DNA of 64,000 nt, from NCBI GenBank assembly GCA_964017145.1, contig OZ024850.1, forward strand, positions 3,077,618-3,141,617. Reading direction: 5' to 3'. Below are positions 45,558-57,508 of this stretch, piece by piece. Numbering within the stretch: the stretch's first letter is position 1; each line of letters begins with the position of its first letter. The position numbers were made by a program, and so were the translations under genes. The notes beneath the pieces were generated by a model that did not search any database, had not been told where the DNA came from, and saw nothing but the letters and a program-made list of their open reading frames with translations. The stretch is from Agrocybe praecox. Lineage: Eukaryota > Basidiomycota > Agaricomycetes > Agaricales > Agrocybaceae.

Positions 45558-48500
45558 CGCTGGGTGGTGCTATTATGCTTGGTATCCTACGCTATCTTCA
45601 GGGGTCGGTCGAGTTTCCGAGTGTCTTTCCACTCTCGCAGCGAGTGGCCTCGTATAAAGATGGATGCCAGGAAGTAAGAAAAGAGAGAAAGTCGCAATCG
45701 GAATATACAGGGCCTTCGTCCTTCGTAGCGAGCTCTAACAGACACTTCCGAGCTAAGGGCCGACGGACGGACGTGCTAGTTGGCGCGTTATGCCGTACGA
45801 ACGTATGTTATAAACGATAAAGGAGAGAAAGAACGAATGGAATCAGTAAAGAATGGAAAAAGTCCAGCTCAGTAACAGCAAGACTAGGAGAGCGTTCCGT
45901 TTGAAAGGTAAAGGGGAAAGGTTAAGGGAGTGTGAAAACAAACAGCAGCGAAACTTTCTTTTCTTGGTTGCCCCGCCTATCATTGCTGTTTACGGTGATC
46001 ATACCACGTGTATCTCATGTCCAAATCCAGGGGACCTTCCCTGACCAGTGCCAGGCCTTCAAAAACACTTCAAGGTCCAATGTCAATCCTTTTGTCATGA
46101 TAAATTGTGTCTTGAAGCTCATCTCAGTTTTTTCTTTGTTTTTTTCCCCCTCTTCTCGTCGAATTTTCAACCAACACACCCATGTGGAGTTCAGAAGGAG
46201 CCATTTATATATGAACGGCTTCTCGCGTTGCGTGGAAACAATAACGATTTCAACACAGGTATATATACTTTCAGTGCTATACATACCGCGATACATATCA
46301 CGATCAGCCAGCCACTGCCAGTCAATGTCGTGTCAGGCGACTACTAATCTTTGTTTAAATAATATGTGCATCATCTGCCACACCTGATACAAATCCCTCG
46401 AAATCACCAGAACACATCATGGTAACAGAATAAATGCTAGGGCACCATTCGACTGAGCCTTCAGACTCAAGCAGTGCATTTTCAATAATTAGTGTTGTCA
46501 ACCGAGTCAGTCGTACCACTACACACGTTCGTGAGGCCGTACCTCACCCTACGCGAAAAATCTAGAGGAACGAGGGGCAAAGGCCCAAGGCCCCAAGCTC
46601 GCAATGCGCATTCCCATCACTTCTATCATATCTTGTTCGGAGGTGCTTTAATTATATACTGCACCCCATTCCCATTACGCGAACCCGGGTCTGGTTCCCG
46701 GTATGCATTTATTTGAATGTCAAGACGATGATTGAATCGTAAAAATAAATCTTCGTGTATACAAACGTACAAGGAAACGTTCAAGGCTGGAAGTCAGGCT
46801 CGGAGTGCGAGAAAGTTAATTACAAACTCTTCAGCTCTTAGGCGCCCAGAACATAGAATGCTAGATGCGCTGTAAGCTAGTCGAACCCGAGCGCTGTCTG
46901 ATAGATGCAGTGGAGTATCAACGAACAATGTACTAAAAGCTCCTCTCTTTCCAGTACTACCCTATATGCAACTTCAAACTAGTCTACCCCGAGCGTCGCA
47001 TCACAGTTCACTCCACAGTTGATTTACGCATAACATCACAATAATAATAGCTTGGGTGCCAGTAGAGAAATAGGAGATTTTGTTGTTCTATGTGGATGAC
47101 CGGTTCATCCCGGAGTATCATAATGTAGCGAAATCATTGACGCACATTGGAAGAAGAAATAGTATGTCTGCTTTATTCCATAAAATTCATCCTTCGAATA
47201 TATCGATGTCTTGTAGTAAAAAATGCTCACTACTACTACTACTTTCAGGCCTTTTTTCAAGTCCCACGACGCAAAGTCAATCTCCTGGAGTAGTGCCGTG
47301 ATCAAGCCGTGATGGCCGTATCCTAAAACGGAGATTCTTTTGATGTTTTTAAAGTCCGACTCTCATCACCACAAAACGTCCGAAATTCGGCCTAACAATA
47401 TTTCAACCAAGTTCAACTTCCAGCTTTGTTACACAATTTTCGCCAAGTATCATGATCCTGTAGGTTAGAACCAATCCATGTTGCACGCTGATTATCAAAT
47501 GTATTATTAGGCTATCTGCACACGGGCTTGACCATTAAATTTCGATCTTCATTATGGTCAAACTTTACAAGTGCGAAAAGGACACCATAGCTCATCTGTA
47601 GCCGTCTAGATAACATAGACAGGTTACACCCATCCCCTGGATGCAAATAGGTCCGGTAAGTCCTTCCCTCGCTGAGATTATAGGTCGAAAAAATCAAGAC
47701 ATACCAGAACGTCGACTCCGAGGAGACGAACTCATCCGTCTCCTCCAGCAAAAGCTGTCTTACTTATCCGTCCAAAGTCCGCGCGTCAGGTACTACTGAG
47801 ACAAGTTCGCTCTCTTTCAGAGACTGCCTATTCGCCTGAGGACACATACCAATAGGCTATTTCTGCAGCCGGTATTCTCTCTTCTCTATCTACATCTTAT
47901 GTGGCTCACGCGACACACCAGAACTAGCCAGAACCTCATGCTGGTTGCCGATATGACGCACTTCAACCAGGTTCTGCGTATTACCGGTGCCGGGATTCTG
48001 ATGTTCGTCTGGGTCTTCTTTGTTCCGTTTCTTCGTACGCATGGCTGGTTACCCGAAATAATTATTGACGATTAGGCACCGTTATGGTGGTGTAATGCCT
48101 CTTTCAGGGACCGGAACAAGGGGGAACGAACGGCCCTCAACAATATATTATATGTGTTTTATAACTTCATCTTGTGGCACTTTATTTTCCAAGGTGAGCA
48201 CTACTACATACACAACCACGATCTGAGAGATCGCATAACCTTCTGGGCAAGGGTATGCGCTTTCCGTATACACGGGTGCAGACCATTGTCGGGTAACCTG
48301 GACATATATCATGGTTCAGCAGCGGTACACGGGGTGTCTACGTGAAGAAAACACACATGCGATACGTATAGCTCTGTGCAACCCAACCCGTCGACTCGGA
48401 GAAAAGCTAAAATTACATTTGGTCATCCGACGCACCAAAGCCATGCGAGTGCACGTTATTACCCCGCTTGATCGCCCAGTGGATATGTTGTCCAAGGTAT

Positions 48501-49005
48501 TTGCCGCATCTTGGCTTTCTAGAAAATCCCTGTAAAACTGCTCAAACCCCGCAAAAGCATCACCGTAAGCGTGTGGGGTCTATAGGATGGTATGAACACA
48601 GAATTCCTGACACGCGTTCCTTTGACGATAGCGACTACGGAGGCCCGAAAGACAGCGCTCTGCTACTTTGATGTAGTTTCTGTTGATCGTGAACTCTTCT
48701 ATTTCCTATCTGAGCTTTTCCTTCTCAATTCCTTCCGAGCGTTCGTCCAATTTATGCCATCAGACTCCTGGACTGTCGATTGTCGTGAAAACATATGATA
48801 AATGTACCATCGTGCTTGAAAGTAGCAGCTGATGCTTTTTACTTCGATATTTCCGAGGGCCAATAAATTTCAATCCCATACCAACGACGTACCTGGCGGC
48901 CTTTTGAGAAGTCTAGTGGTATAAAGAGTGGGTCGGTATGTTGACTTATTCTTCTTCAGACACTTCTCTCTCGTTTTATTCAAGCGTACTATTCAAGGTT
49001 ATAGC
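45558..49005. other. 3.4 kb without recognised gene
   Basis: Only short frames. A + strand stretch near 47930-48060 encodes the hydrophobic text LRITGAGILMFVWVFFVPFL before a stop. A minus-strand frame at 47512-47751 has no match that I recognise. No tRNA-like clover leaf was found by eye. It could hold a decayed membrane protein gene around 47.5-48.8 kb. Confidence 0.4.
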
Positions 49006-50244
49006 ATGCGCTCTTTAGCCACCTTTGCAGCGGCTGCACTTCACTTTGCGACGTCGGTCTATGGACACGGATATTTGACTATCCCTGCCAGTCGTACTCG
49101 ATTGGGATCAGAGGTGCGTTGAACAGTCTTCTTGTTGTTTGCCATTACTTATCAAGTTTCATCTCGTATTTAGGCAGGCATAGATACATGCCCTGAATGC
49201 ACCATCTTGGAGCCTGTCTCCTCTTGGCCCGACCTCGATGTCGCAGCTGTCGGTCGCAGCGGACCTTGTGGGTACAACGCACGAGTTAGTGTTGACTACA
49301 ACTACCCCGCAACAAATTGGGGAAACACCCCGGTCGTCACGTACACCGCTGGCGACACCGTCACTGTTCAATGGTGTGTAGACCACAACGGAGACCACGG
49401 TGGCATGTTCAGCTACCGTATCTGCCAGGACCAAGCCATCGTCGACAAGCTCCTTACTCCAGGCTACATCCCTACCAATGACGAGAAGCAGGCTGCCGAG
49501 GATTGCTTCGAAGCTGGTCTCTTGCCCTGCACAGACGTGACCGGACAGTCTTGCGACTTCAGCGGCGATTGCACCGCCGGACAGGCATGCTGGAGGAACG
49601 ACTGGTTCACCTGCAAAGCCTTCTCCGACACCAAGTGTCAGGGTGTTGATAACTCTGCTCTTGGATCGTGCTTCACCACCATTGCAGGCGGATACACCGT
49701 CACCAAGCAAGTCAAGATCCCCAACTACGTCTCCAACCACACCCTCATGTCTCTCCGCTGGAACTCTTTCCAGACTGGCCAGGTCTACCTCACCTGTGCC
49801 GACATTGCCATCACCGGCAGCGGCGCAGGCACCCCCACCAGCTCGTCAACAAGCGCCCATCCGACTTCCACGGTCGCGTCCACAACCACTTCTGCCACCC
49901 CCACGGGAACAGCTTCTTGTAGCACCCCCGTCTCCACCGTCAACGTAGTTTTCAACGAGCTCGTCACCACCGTTGTTGGAGACACCATCAAGATTGCAGG
50001 CTCGATCTCTCAACTCGGCTCGTGGAGTCCTGGCTCCGCACCGGCACTTTCCGCGTCCCAGTATACGAATGCGAATCCTTTGTGGTCGACTAGCATCGCT
50101 CTTCCCGCTGGTACGAACTTCGAGTACAAGTTCATTAAGGTGTCCAGCAGCGGCGCTGTTACCTGGGAGAGTGACCCCAACAGGTCCTTCACTGTTCCCA
50201 CTAGCTGCAATAACACTGTCGCTGCAAGCACTAGCTGGCGCTAA
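49006..50244 (+). CDS. Starch-active lytic polysaccharide monooxygenase (AA13) with CBM20
   Basis: Model: join(49006..49113, 49174..50244), 392 aa. Signal peptide [20 protein letters not shown] is followed directly by His ([14 protein letters not shown]), the N-terminal copper-binding His of LPMOs. AA13 landmarks: [49 protein letters not shown] (second copper His), CWRNDWFTC and [21 protein letters not shown] Ser/Thr linker (49826-49910) leads to a C-terminal CBM20 starch-binding domain ([43 protein letters not shown]). It cleaves alpha-1,4-glucan (starch) oxidatively, outside the cell. AA13 is best known from ascomycetes, which makes its presence here notable. Codons are C-ending and GC-richer than the flanks. 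Confidence 0.93.
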
Positions 50245-50596
50245 AGCGTAAATATCTGTTTGAGAGTCAAAAGAACCGTTAAGTTTCAAGTGTTTACGTG
50301 TAGGATGTATTAAGTACATGTATATCTTTGAATTTTTCGAGTAATAGCCTTCTTTCTTGCACGATGCCAAGTCGTAGGGTCAAAATCATTATACCAATGT
50401 TATCTAGGTCAAAAAACTGGAAGTATCCCCAATTTATAAATAAAAAAATGAACTCGATCATTATTAGTAAAACATAAAACATAGCGAAAGTCTAAAAATC
50501 ATGGTGTATAATTAAACTTGTAAGGAAGTGAAGAATGGTATCGGGGAAAATAGATATGTTAAGGGGGGCGACGATAAAGCAATTTGCGGTAAGAAT

Positions 50597-51882
50597 TCAT
50601 GTCAAAGGGTTCGTGCGGAAAACATAGAAAATAAATCTGGATATACCACATATATGTGGCCTCTTGCCATCATATGTTCGCCAAACGCGCTTCTTCAGCT
50701 TTTTTGAACGATCAAGTTGTTCCACGAGCTCGTGACACATCTTCGACCCCTCTGCCGCGGTTGGTCGAGCAGCGGGGTCCGGCGTGGTCATTGCCTCCAT
50801 AAGCTTAGAGAATGGCTCGAATCCAATGTATTGCTATGAGATATCAGGTGAGATGAAGGACCAAACATGAACTTGATTCAAGAACCTACTCCCATGAGCT
50901 CCTTGAATGCGTTTCCCAGCTGACACACGTCCGACTTGAATGGATCATACGGAACATTGTCTGACATCTCTGGAACAGTTAGGTCCTGGCCCATTCTACC
51001 TAGAACTTTCTCCGAGCTCGAAGAACATCGATGAGAGAAACCATAGTCAATGATGTAATAATGATTCGGCCGTACGGACCAGCGAGGTTTCCAATACAAG
51101 ACGTCGGTGAGCCCATCGCGTAGGGGAAAACGCATGAAATGATACCCTTGTGGGATGGTTTTTGATACATCCATATTCAAGTTTGCGATACACACATCCC
51201 TTTTCAAAGTGAGTCGTGCTATTATGTTATAAAACGAAAATGAGAGGAAATACCTGTGTGCAATATTATGTTCGTGGAGGAATTTAAACCCCTAGGTTAA
51301 AAGACAAGGTGCAAACATGAACCAAGGTGCGTAGAGAAGACTTACATCAAGAATCTGAGTTGCTGCTTCGCATAACTCACCCAACCGTCGGAAAGGGAGT
51401 GCGTCAAGGACAAGAAGCTGTGGCATGATTAGCACAGCATGTTCATCGTCTTCCGGGATCAAGACAATATCGAGAATAGGAACCGTGCAGTTCTTGGGAG
51501 CGTTCAGCATTTCCGGAGATGAAAGAAAACATGCAATAGAAATCTCTTCCGATTTTGTTTCAACAATCTTCATTGCAACCTTTTGCGAATCGACAATACG
51601 GACGACATCCATTAGCATTCCCAGCTGTAAAAAAGGTAAGTTTGAGTCAATATTTTCTCCTGAACTGTTCAAACAAACCCCGGGTATAGAGTCCTCGGCG
51701 TCGTAACGTTTAATGAAGGTACCATCCGAGCGAGGTTGGAGCCACGAAGGCTCCCAGTCGGGATCGTACCTTGGGCGCAACCTGTATCCTCGCTTTAGGA
51801 GGATTGGTTGCATTTTCGTCCAGAATATGTCCGTTCCTTTGCGACGCCAGTCGGTCTCAACGAAACCTTGAATGTTGGCCAT
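50597..51882 (-). CDS. Protein-kinase-like protein
   Basis: Minus-strand exons 51882 to about 51680, about 51625 to 51345, then small exons to 51207-50878 and 50850-50597. Visible kinase elements: VAMKIVE (ATP-lysine), a hinge-like HAVLIMPQ, GFKFLHEHNIAHRDVCIANL (catalytic HRD and Asn), YYIIDYGFS (DYG in place of DFG) and SDVCQLGNAFKEL. The C-lobe ends ..RVWRTYDGKR. The glycine loop is not clear in the N-terminal exon (SWLQPRSDGTFIKRYDAEDS). It resembles the large set of Agaricomycete-specific kinase-like genes; substrate unknown. Catalytic residues appear present, so activity is plausible. Confidence 0.75.
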
Positions 51883-52089
51883 AGACGAAAAGGCGACAAC
51901 AACCGTGAACTAATAGCATTGATCATGATGACGTCACGACTCACGACGCGCGCGGCGAACAGCGAAAACGTTGTTATGGATTGTTATTTACCTGTGACTT
52001 CTTTTCTCTTACTCTCAAGGGATTGGGCTTTCAAATACGCACACATGAAACATAGAGTATTATTATTATTAAATGTACAAATACATGCT

Positions 52090-53746
52090 TTATAAATGGG
52101 GCAAAAAACTACTCCAATTTACGTCTAGCAATCCATCGGGAGGTAACTGCCTCAAGGCCACGAATGCCTCCACCAGGAGTATAAGTCGAGCAGGTACATA
52201 AAAACACAACAGTATGACAACGAAGGCACCAAAGAGACCACCGACCACTGTCAAAAATGTGTCGAACTCATCTTTAAGCATTTCCTTATAAAAGATGGAT
52301 CTGGCAAAGAGCGACAGGCTAATCGGTGCAGTTGTGATGTATACGGATAGTACTCGCCAAATGATGGTTTCTTTATCTGTGGGAAAGTGGAACCTCCATG
52401 CAATACAGTGTAATCCGCCGAAAATTGCGCCGCTGACGGAGAACAGGTCGTATGCCCGCACTTTGAGCTCGTCAATGTCCCCAATATGGGGCGCATAAAA
52501 TGTGTGTACATGATCGGCCCCTGGAACGATCCGCATGGTAGCCGGTATGCCTACTATCCACATCATAACGCCAGCCGTAAGTGCCATAAATAGAAAGGTG
52601 GGCATGAGGAAGAGAGCAACCGGAATGGTGTAGAAGGATGATTTAAGGATGAAGATAAAGATGTTGGATTCTTTATAATCTTCCACAAGTCCACATTTGA
52701 GCGTCACGAGTATCTCGACGATGTCGTCGACTGCAGGTATATGCATGCGTCCAATTGAATGGGAGAACTTGTCGTACCATTGGACAATACGACCATTTTT
52801 TCTTCCAGACTGCCGAAAAAGTATGTCAATGTGAGCTCTGGTACGACTTCATAGATAAATAAAATTTGAGCATACCACTATATCCGTTGGCTCTAGTGCT
52901 TCGTCAATGAACCATGAGGCCATCTGGTCATCCTCCATGTCATTTGCTCTTGCTATCTTTGAAATATGAACATAATCTGACTCGGGCTTGAGATTGACTG
53001 GTATCCGACACTGGACGTCAACGGGTTTGTGCCACCAGAAAAAATACATTAACGCATTTAGGGAGCAGAAAGCAAGTGTGGCGACTTCCAGTTCAGTGAC
53101 GGCAAGACCTTGAACAGCGCGCGCGATGCACTGTGCGACGAACCAGGACGATTGAAGAATGACCAAGAATTTTGAAAGCGGGTCTCCCTTGTTTCGATCG
53201 TCGATTTCTTCTGAAGTTATTGTGGGGAAAATAACCTCGTCATCTTTCGACAACTGGTCCAGCAACTCGAAAGAAAGTGTGCCCATGTTTTCCTCTCCCT
53301 TGAAAAGGACGAACCCACCCATGACAAGGAGAAAACTGTGCGCCATGGTCCAGCTTGGACGATCTGTACTCTTCATTAGTACATCTCTGATGACCGGGAA
53401 TCGACGCACCTTCGAATTTCTTGGTTATTTCTCTGGCTGCAATCCATTGCCTGAAGGACCAAACTAGAATCATCTCCGGTCCAATCAATGCCCAAAATCC
53501 AAGCCTGACCCGTCGAAAGATTGCCGCGGCTCGTGTTTCGCCAGCAGGAGGCACGTTTGGATGAACAGACACCCAAGTACATAGAAACATCGTCCCTAAA
53601 CAGCCCCAAACGATGCTAAAGATACTTCGAGTATTAGGACAGGTGCAGTCGACGGCATCTCTGAGGTCGTAAGCATGTACGTCCATGTCCGGTTGGCCAA
53701 ACGCGGCATAACCTACGGACGCAAAAAGCGACAGGAGAAGCAACAT
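52090..53746 (-). CDS. Multi-pass membrane protein (CTCPDTRS/GGLHCIAWNFHFP family), member 5
   Basis: Model: complement(52090..52809, 52876..53363, 53410..53746), introns 66 and 46 nt, GT-AG. Signal-like start MLLLLSLFASVGYAAFG; CTCPNTRSIFSIVWGC; FLCTWVSVHPNVPPAG; exon 2 SWTMAHSFLLVMGGFVLF and WWHKPVDVQCRIPVNLKP; exon 3 GAIFGGLHCIAWRFHFPT and LPPDGLLDVNWSSFLPHL. About 514 aa. The intron positions are the same as in the 13-22 kb and 37-39 kb members, showing common descent. Function unknown. Confidence 0.82.
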
Positions 53747-54055
53747 GAAGTATAGCTCTCAAGGAAACACCTTGGACGTGCGTTCTAAGGGCACCTTGAG
53801 GGCACTTTTTCATTTGTTTGTTGGTAGCGATAGCCAAAGGGGTTATACAACGTATACAATATATTGGTCGGGGTGTGGAAATAAGCGAGAATACTCGGCA
53901 AGCGCAGCGAATAGATCTTGAATCATACACTTCCTCGGAGTACAGGATACTTATTATAAACCATGAGTTATGTTATATATACTGATAAATTAGGACGAAG
54001 TTATACTAACTGAGGCCAAAGATCTGGAATGGTGATATCATCATGTATTTAATCA

Positions 54056-54244
54056 TTAATGTAGCGGATCATAGCTTGGTGGGTCCCCTTCGCGTTCTCC
54101 GAGAGCTTTTGGTTGATGATCCGATTTGGATCTAATTATTGCGGATGTAGGATCACTGGAAATGTTCGCGGCATTCCAGTTGCTTTCGGGGGAAACTGAA
54201 CCACCACTGGAGAGGAACTGGGTATTGTTGACCACATACGGCAC
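54056..54244 (-). pseudogene. Duplicated C-terminal end of the 54.5-55.7 kb membrane protein
   Basis: The minus-strand frame ends EREGDPPSYDPLH, matching the end of the neighbouring gene (VEEAPPSYDALNL). Upstream residues (SKSDHQPKALGE against SKSDEARRACEVEE) also align. Nothing resembling the TM or extracellular part is present in between, so it seems a relic of a local duplication or an alternative last exon. Confidence 0.5.
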
Positions 54245-54539
54245 GATGCGGAGATCGCTCCGAATTTTAACACTAAGTCGTCGCTGAGGAGAAGTTCAGC
54301 CATTTCAGAGAGAGGAAAGCAGGGTCAGTTATTCAGATTCCAGAAAATGTTCAACGACAACCAACGATGCTCATGGTGACCGTTGTAAGTACTTGAGTCA
54401 TGGATTTTCCCATCACGTGTGCTGCCTTCGGGCGCGTCGTGGTTTTCGGAAGGAAAATGCAGTTTAGGGTAAGTTCAGGAATACCAATGTTGCAGCTTCC
54501 ATGTACTATCGAACACATACAAGTCAAATATGCATAGGC

Positions 54540-55740
54540 TTATAAATTTAACGCGTCATAACTAGGAGGGGCTTCTTCAACTTCACAGGCCCGACGCGCT
54601 TCATCCGACTTTGATATAGGGGCTTGAGTTTGAGTTTGAGTAGTAGACCCTGCGACGGAGCTTGATAAGTAGCTGATGGATGGTCTGAATTCCGTCGACG
54701 TCCCGTTCCATATTCCGCTTTGGTCAGTGCTAATTGCCGATGAAACGGGCATTGAAATGGGCATGGGAACTAGATATTGCAGAATGCAAGTCCATAATCG
54801 TCAATAAGCCAGGAGAAGCTAAAAAAGAAAAAGAAAACGCTTACACTCGTGTACTATAGTGTCTGCCTTCTTGTTAACCTGCCTGGCCTTCCTTCTCCGT
54901 AGGTATAGCCATACTCCGAGCAATAGAAGCAGAATGAGCGCAATGCACCCTACTACAGCACCAACGATTGTGGGCGTATGATCCTTTGACTGAGCTGAAA
55001 TTGTATCATTTTGGGGTACAAAAGTCGGTATGGTAGTATCAGCAGAACTTGATGGTGTCCCTTGAATAAGCGTCGGACTGCTGAGTCCAGTACTCAATCC
55101 TGTCACGGACGATGAGGATATTGAGTTGGTACTTGAAGAACGAGAAGTGGACGACGACAGCAAATTTGCTGATGAGGTGGCAAAACTAGAAAAGGGGGAT
55201 GGCAATGACGTCTGTGAGGGGGTAGATGTCGAAGGGCTCGAAGCGGCGACGGCAGAGGACGAAATTACGCCAGAGTTGGTTATATCTGCGTAGTCAACTA
55301 TGAAAGCGGAAGTAAGACTGGGAACATCTGAGATAGTGACCAGCAGAACGTGAGGTCCAGGAGTGAGGTTAGCAGATTCATAAAACTTCTGTTGGTAGAG
55401 AGAATCATTGTCGGCTTGTGTTCCAATGAACTGTTGTGCACAACCACCATCGATACTGAACAGTGAGGTAGGGGCTTGCCCGTATATCGACTCAGGGCCA
55501 AGGGATCCAAATACGGCTATTTTCGTGTCTACAGACGGTACATATCTGTTATCACTTCATGATTTATAGTAAAGCAGAATGCAACTCGCCTGTAAAGGTA
55601 ATTTTCATGGAAGCACCCAAAGTAACCGTCCGCATTGTCGTGCTCATGTACTCATTGCCATTTCCTCCTAGAATCCAGTTGTTTGATGAATAGGTAATTG
55701 ACGGGTCTTGGTCGTCAATCCGTGTAACTTGAATCGACAT
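54540..55740 (-). CDS. Ser/Thr-rich single-pass membrane protein with PPxY tail
   Basis: Start MSIQVTRIDDQDPSITYSSN at 55740. An extracellular beta-rich domain continues DTKIAVFGSLGPESIYG and LTPGPHVLLVTISDVPSL, of the type found before Ser/Thr linkers in many basidiomycete surface proteins. Then follow about 100 Ser/Thr-rich residues, one membrane segment (IVGAVVGCIALILLLLLGVW), a basic stop-transfer (LYLRRRKARQ) and a cytosolic tail ending PPSYDALNL. PPSY is a PPxY motif that could bind WW-domain ubiquitin ligases of the Rsp5 type. Intron 1 uses a GC donor (ACAG|GCGAGT, acceptor CTGTAG near 55532); the next exons join near 54840 and 54765. There is no classical signal peptide at this start, so an upstream exon may be missing. 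Confidence 0.7.
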
Positions 55741-56253
55741 AAATATAAGGTTGTATAGTGGTTTCTCAGGGTGGAGATAAATAATGGAACCGGAAGATGG
55801 TCATGCAGAGTGACTGGCAGAAAAGGAATAGGAGAGGCAACAAAAAGGAATAAAAGAAAGAAGGAAAACCTTCCGTTGACACGGGGCGCTCATCGCTGTC
55901 TTCCTGATGCCGTCGCTAAATGGCTAGCCTAATTTCAAAAGTAGCCTATTGGCGGGGTTATCAAGAAATATACCAGAATGTATCATACACATACATGCGC
56001 TCTTCAAACGCGTTAGTTCCGATTCGTGAATTGGCCTTGTCTGGCTAAAATTCTGGTCACTACGTCATTCGTCATTACATATGAGGACAGATCATGAAAA
56101 GACTGACGGACTCTAAAGGGAAACGGAAGGTAGTACAATAAAAATGAATATAGCAGGGAATTATCGTACATCTCCGGGTATCTTTATTGCGTCCAGCAGC
56201 GCCTAACACTCATCCGCCTCTGGGTTTGATATAAGAATCTTGTTCAACCTTTA
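55741..56253. other. Intergenic
   Basis: No gene seen; presumed promoter of the 54.5-55.7 kb gene and 3' flank of the M43 gene. Confidence 0.5.
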
Positions 56254-57508
56254 TCACCTACTTGGATTGCTTCGGAACGCCACAATGGAGTTCTGTATGA
56301 GGCTGATTTGTCCCGGTGTGAATTCGGTACGACAACTTTCACTTGTGTAGTCCATATAATTATCTGAAGGAATGTCATTTCAGTATTTGATGCAAGAAGA
56401 AAGATCAACCAACGTACGGATGGGGTCAGGTCCACCTCCGGGACAAGTATCAGCCCCAATAGGGCATCCAAAGTGCTCTGTAGCTTGAGCAGGCGTGTCG
56501 TCTACACCATCGCCAGCTCCTGTACAGCCTCCCTGCAGAGATAAACAAAGAGAAAATATTTAGTACCTTGCAGTGGAACTCGTCGACAATAGAGAATGGC
56601 CATTAACCTGGAAAGTATGACGGAGACCTAACCAATGCCCTGCCTCATGCACAAGTGTTCCTCCCTGTCGTTCGAGGCTGGCACCACCTGGGAGTGTTGC
56701 AAAGAGCATTACGACGCCGTCTTCGATGGGGTCCCTAGCATAGTTGACTGGGAGAGTGGCATACCCATTCAGGTTTGCGTCAACAAATCTGTCACAAACA
56801 GTACAGCAATCAGCCCAGAAATCTTCAAAAGAGAAGGAATCAGTCACGACGAACCCAACGGTGAATACATTCATAGTCGTTGATTTTCCCTTGCGAAATA
56901 GGCGGTGCATGTCGTTCGTTTGAATTCTGACGGAGGGCGGAAGGTATTCAATTATGGGCTGGATGACTATGAAGGCACTCACAGCCCAGCGTCGACAGTT
57001 TCATGCCAGTATCGGCTGAGAATACGAGATGTTCCAGCATGGTTCCAGCTAACTCCAGTGCCGACGTAACGTTCATTCAACATCTTCATTTGGGCGTCAA
57101 TTTGCGATGCACTATATATAACAGATAGTTATTAATAATCTCCAAAGCGGTACGCACAGAAAATGTCAAACATACGGTACCCAGCCACCTTGTACGGTCA
57201 TGTTCGACGCTACAACATGGAAGTACACGTCGAATTCATATTGCTTGACCTGAGCTTGTCGAGGTAAACGGAGCTTCGAGATAGCTAGCTCCGCATTAGC
57301 TATGTCGTCCTCAGTCACAACAGTGCCACAGGGGTTGGGGTTATAGACAATATCGTCGAAGTTATCTCTGCCATTGACCGCGTCATTACTTGGCCATCAT
57401 ATCTGATATACGAGATCAAACCCACGTATAATTCTGAGCCCCAGTCGAACCAACGAAGAAAGCTGAAGCCAATAGTACCGAAACTCCCGTACGAGAAGAA
57501 AAGAACAT
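56254..57508 (-). CDS. Secreted M43-family metalloprotease 2
   Basis: Start MFFSSRTGVSVLLASAFFVG (signal peptide) at 57508; the exon ends AQNYTW and the next begins NDAVNGRDNFDDIVYNPNPC. Further landmarks: YEFDVYFHVVASNMTVQGGW, MLNERYVGTGVSWNHAGTSR, DGVVMLFATLPGG, GTLVHEAGHWLGLRHTFQ (HExxHxxGxxH), GGCTGAGDGVDDTPAQ and Met-turn NYMDYTSESC; the stop TGA is at 56254-56256. Introns at about 56368-56412, 56536-56600 and others are short. A compact M43B protease without extra tail; the zinc ligands are complete. Likely an extracellular endopeptidase in nutrient acquisition. Confidence 0.87.

Noticed and set aside
46600..46720. tRNA-like GGTTC-containing stretch
   Set aside because: No consistent acceptor stem or anticodon arm could be paired by eye.
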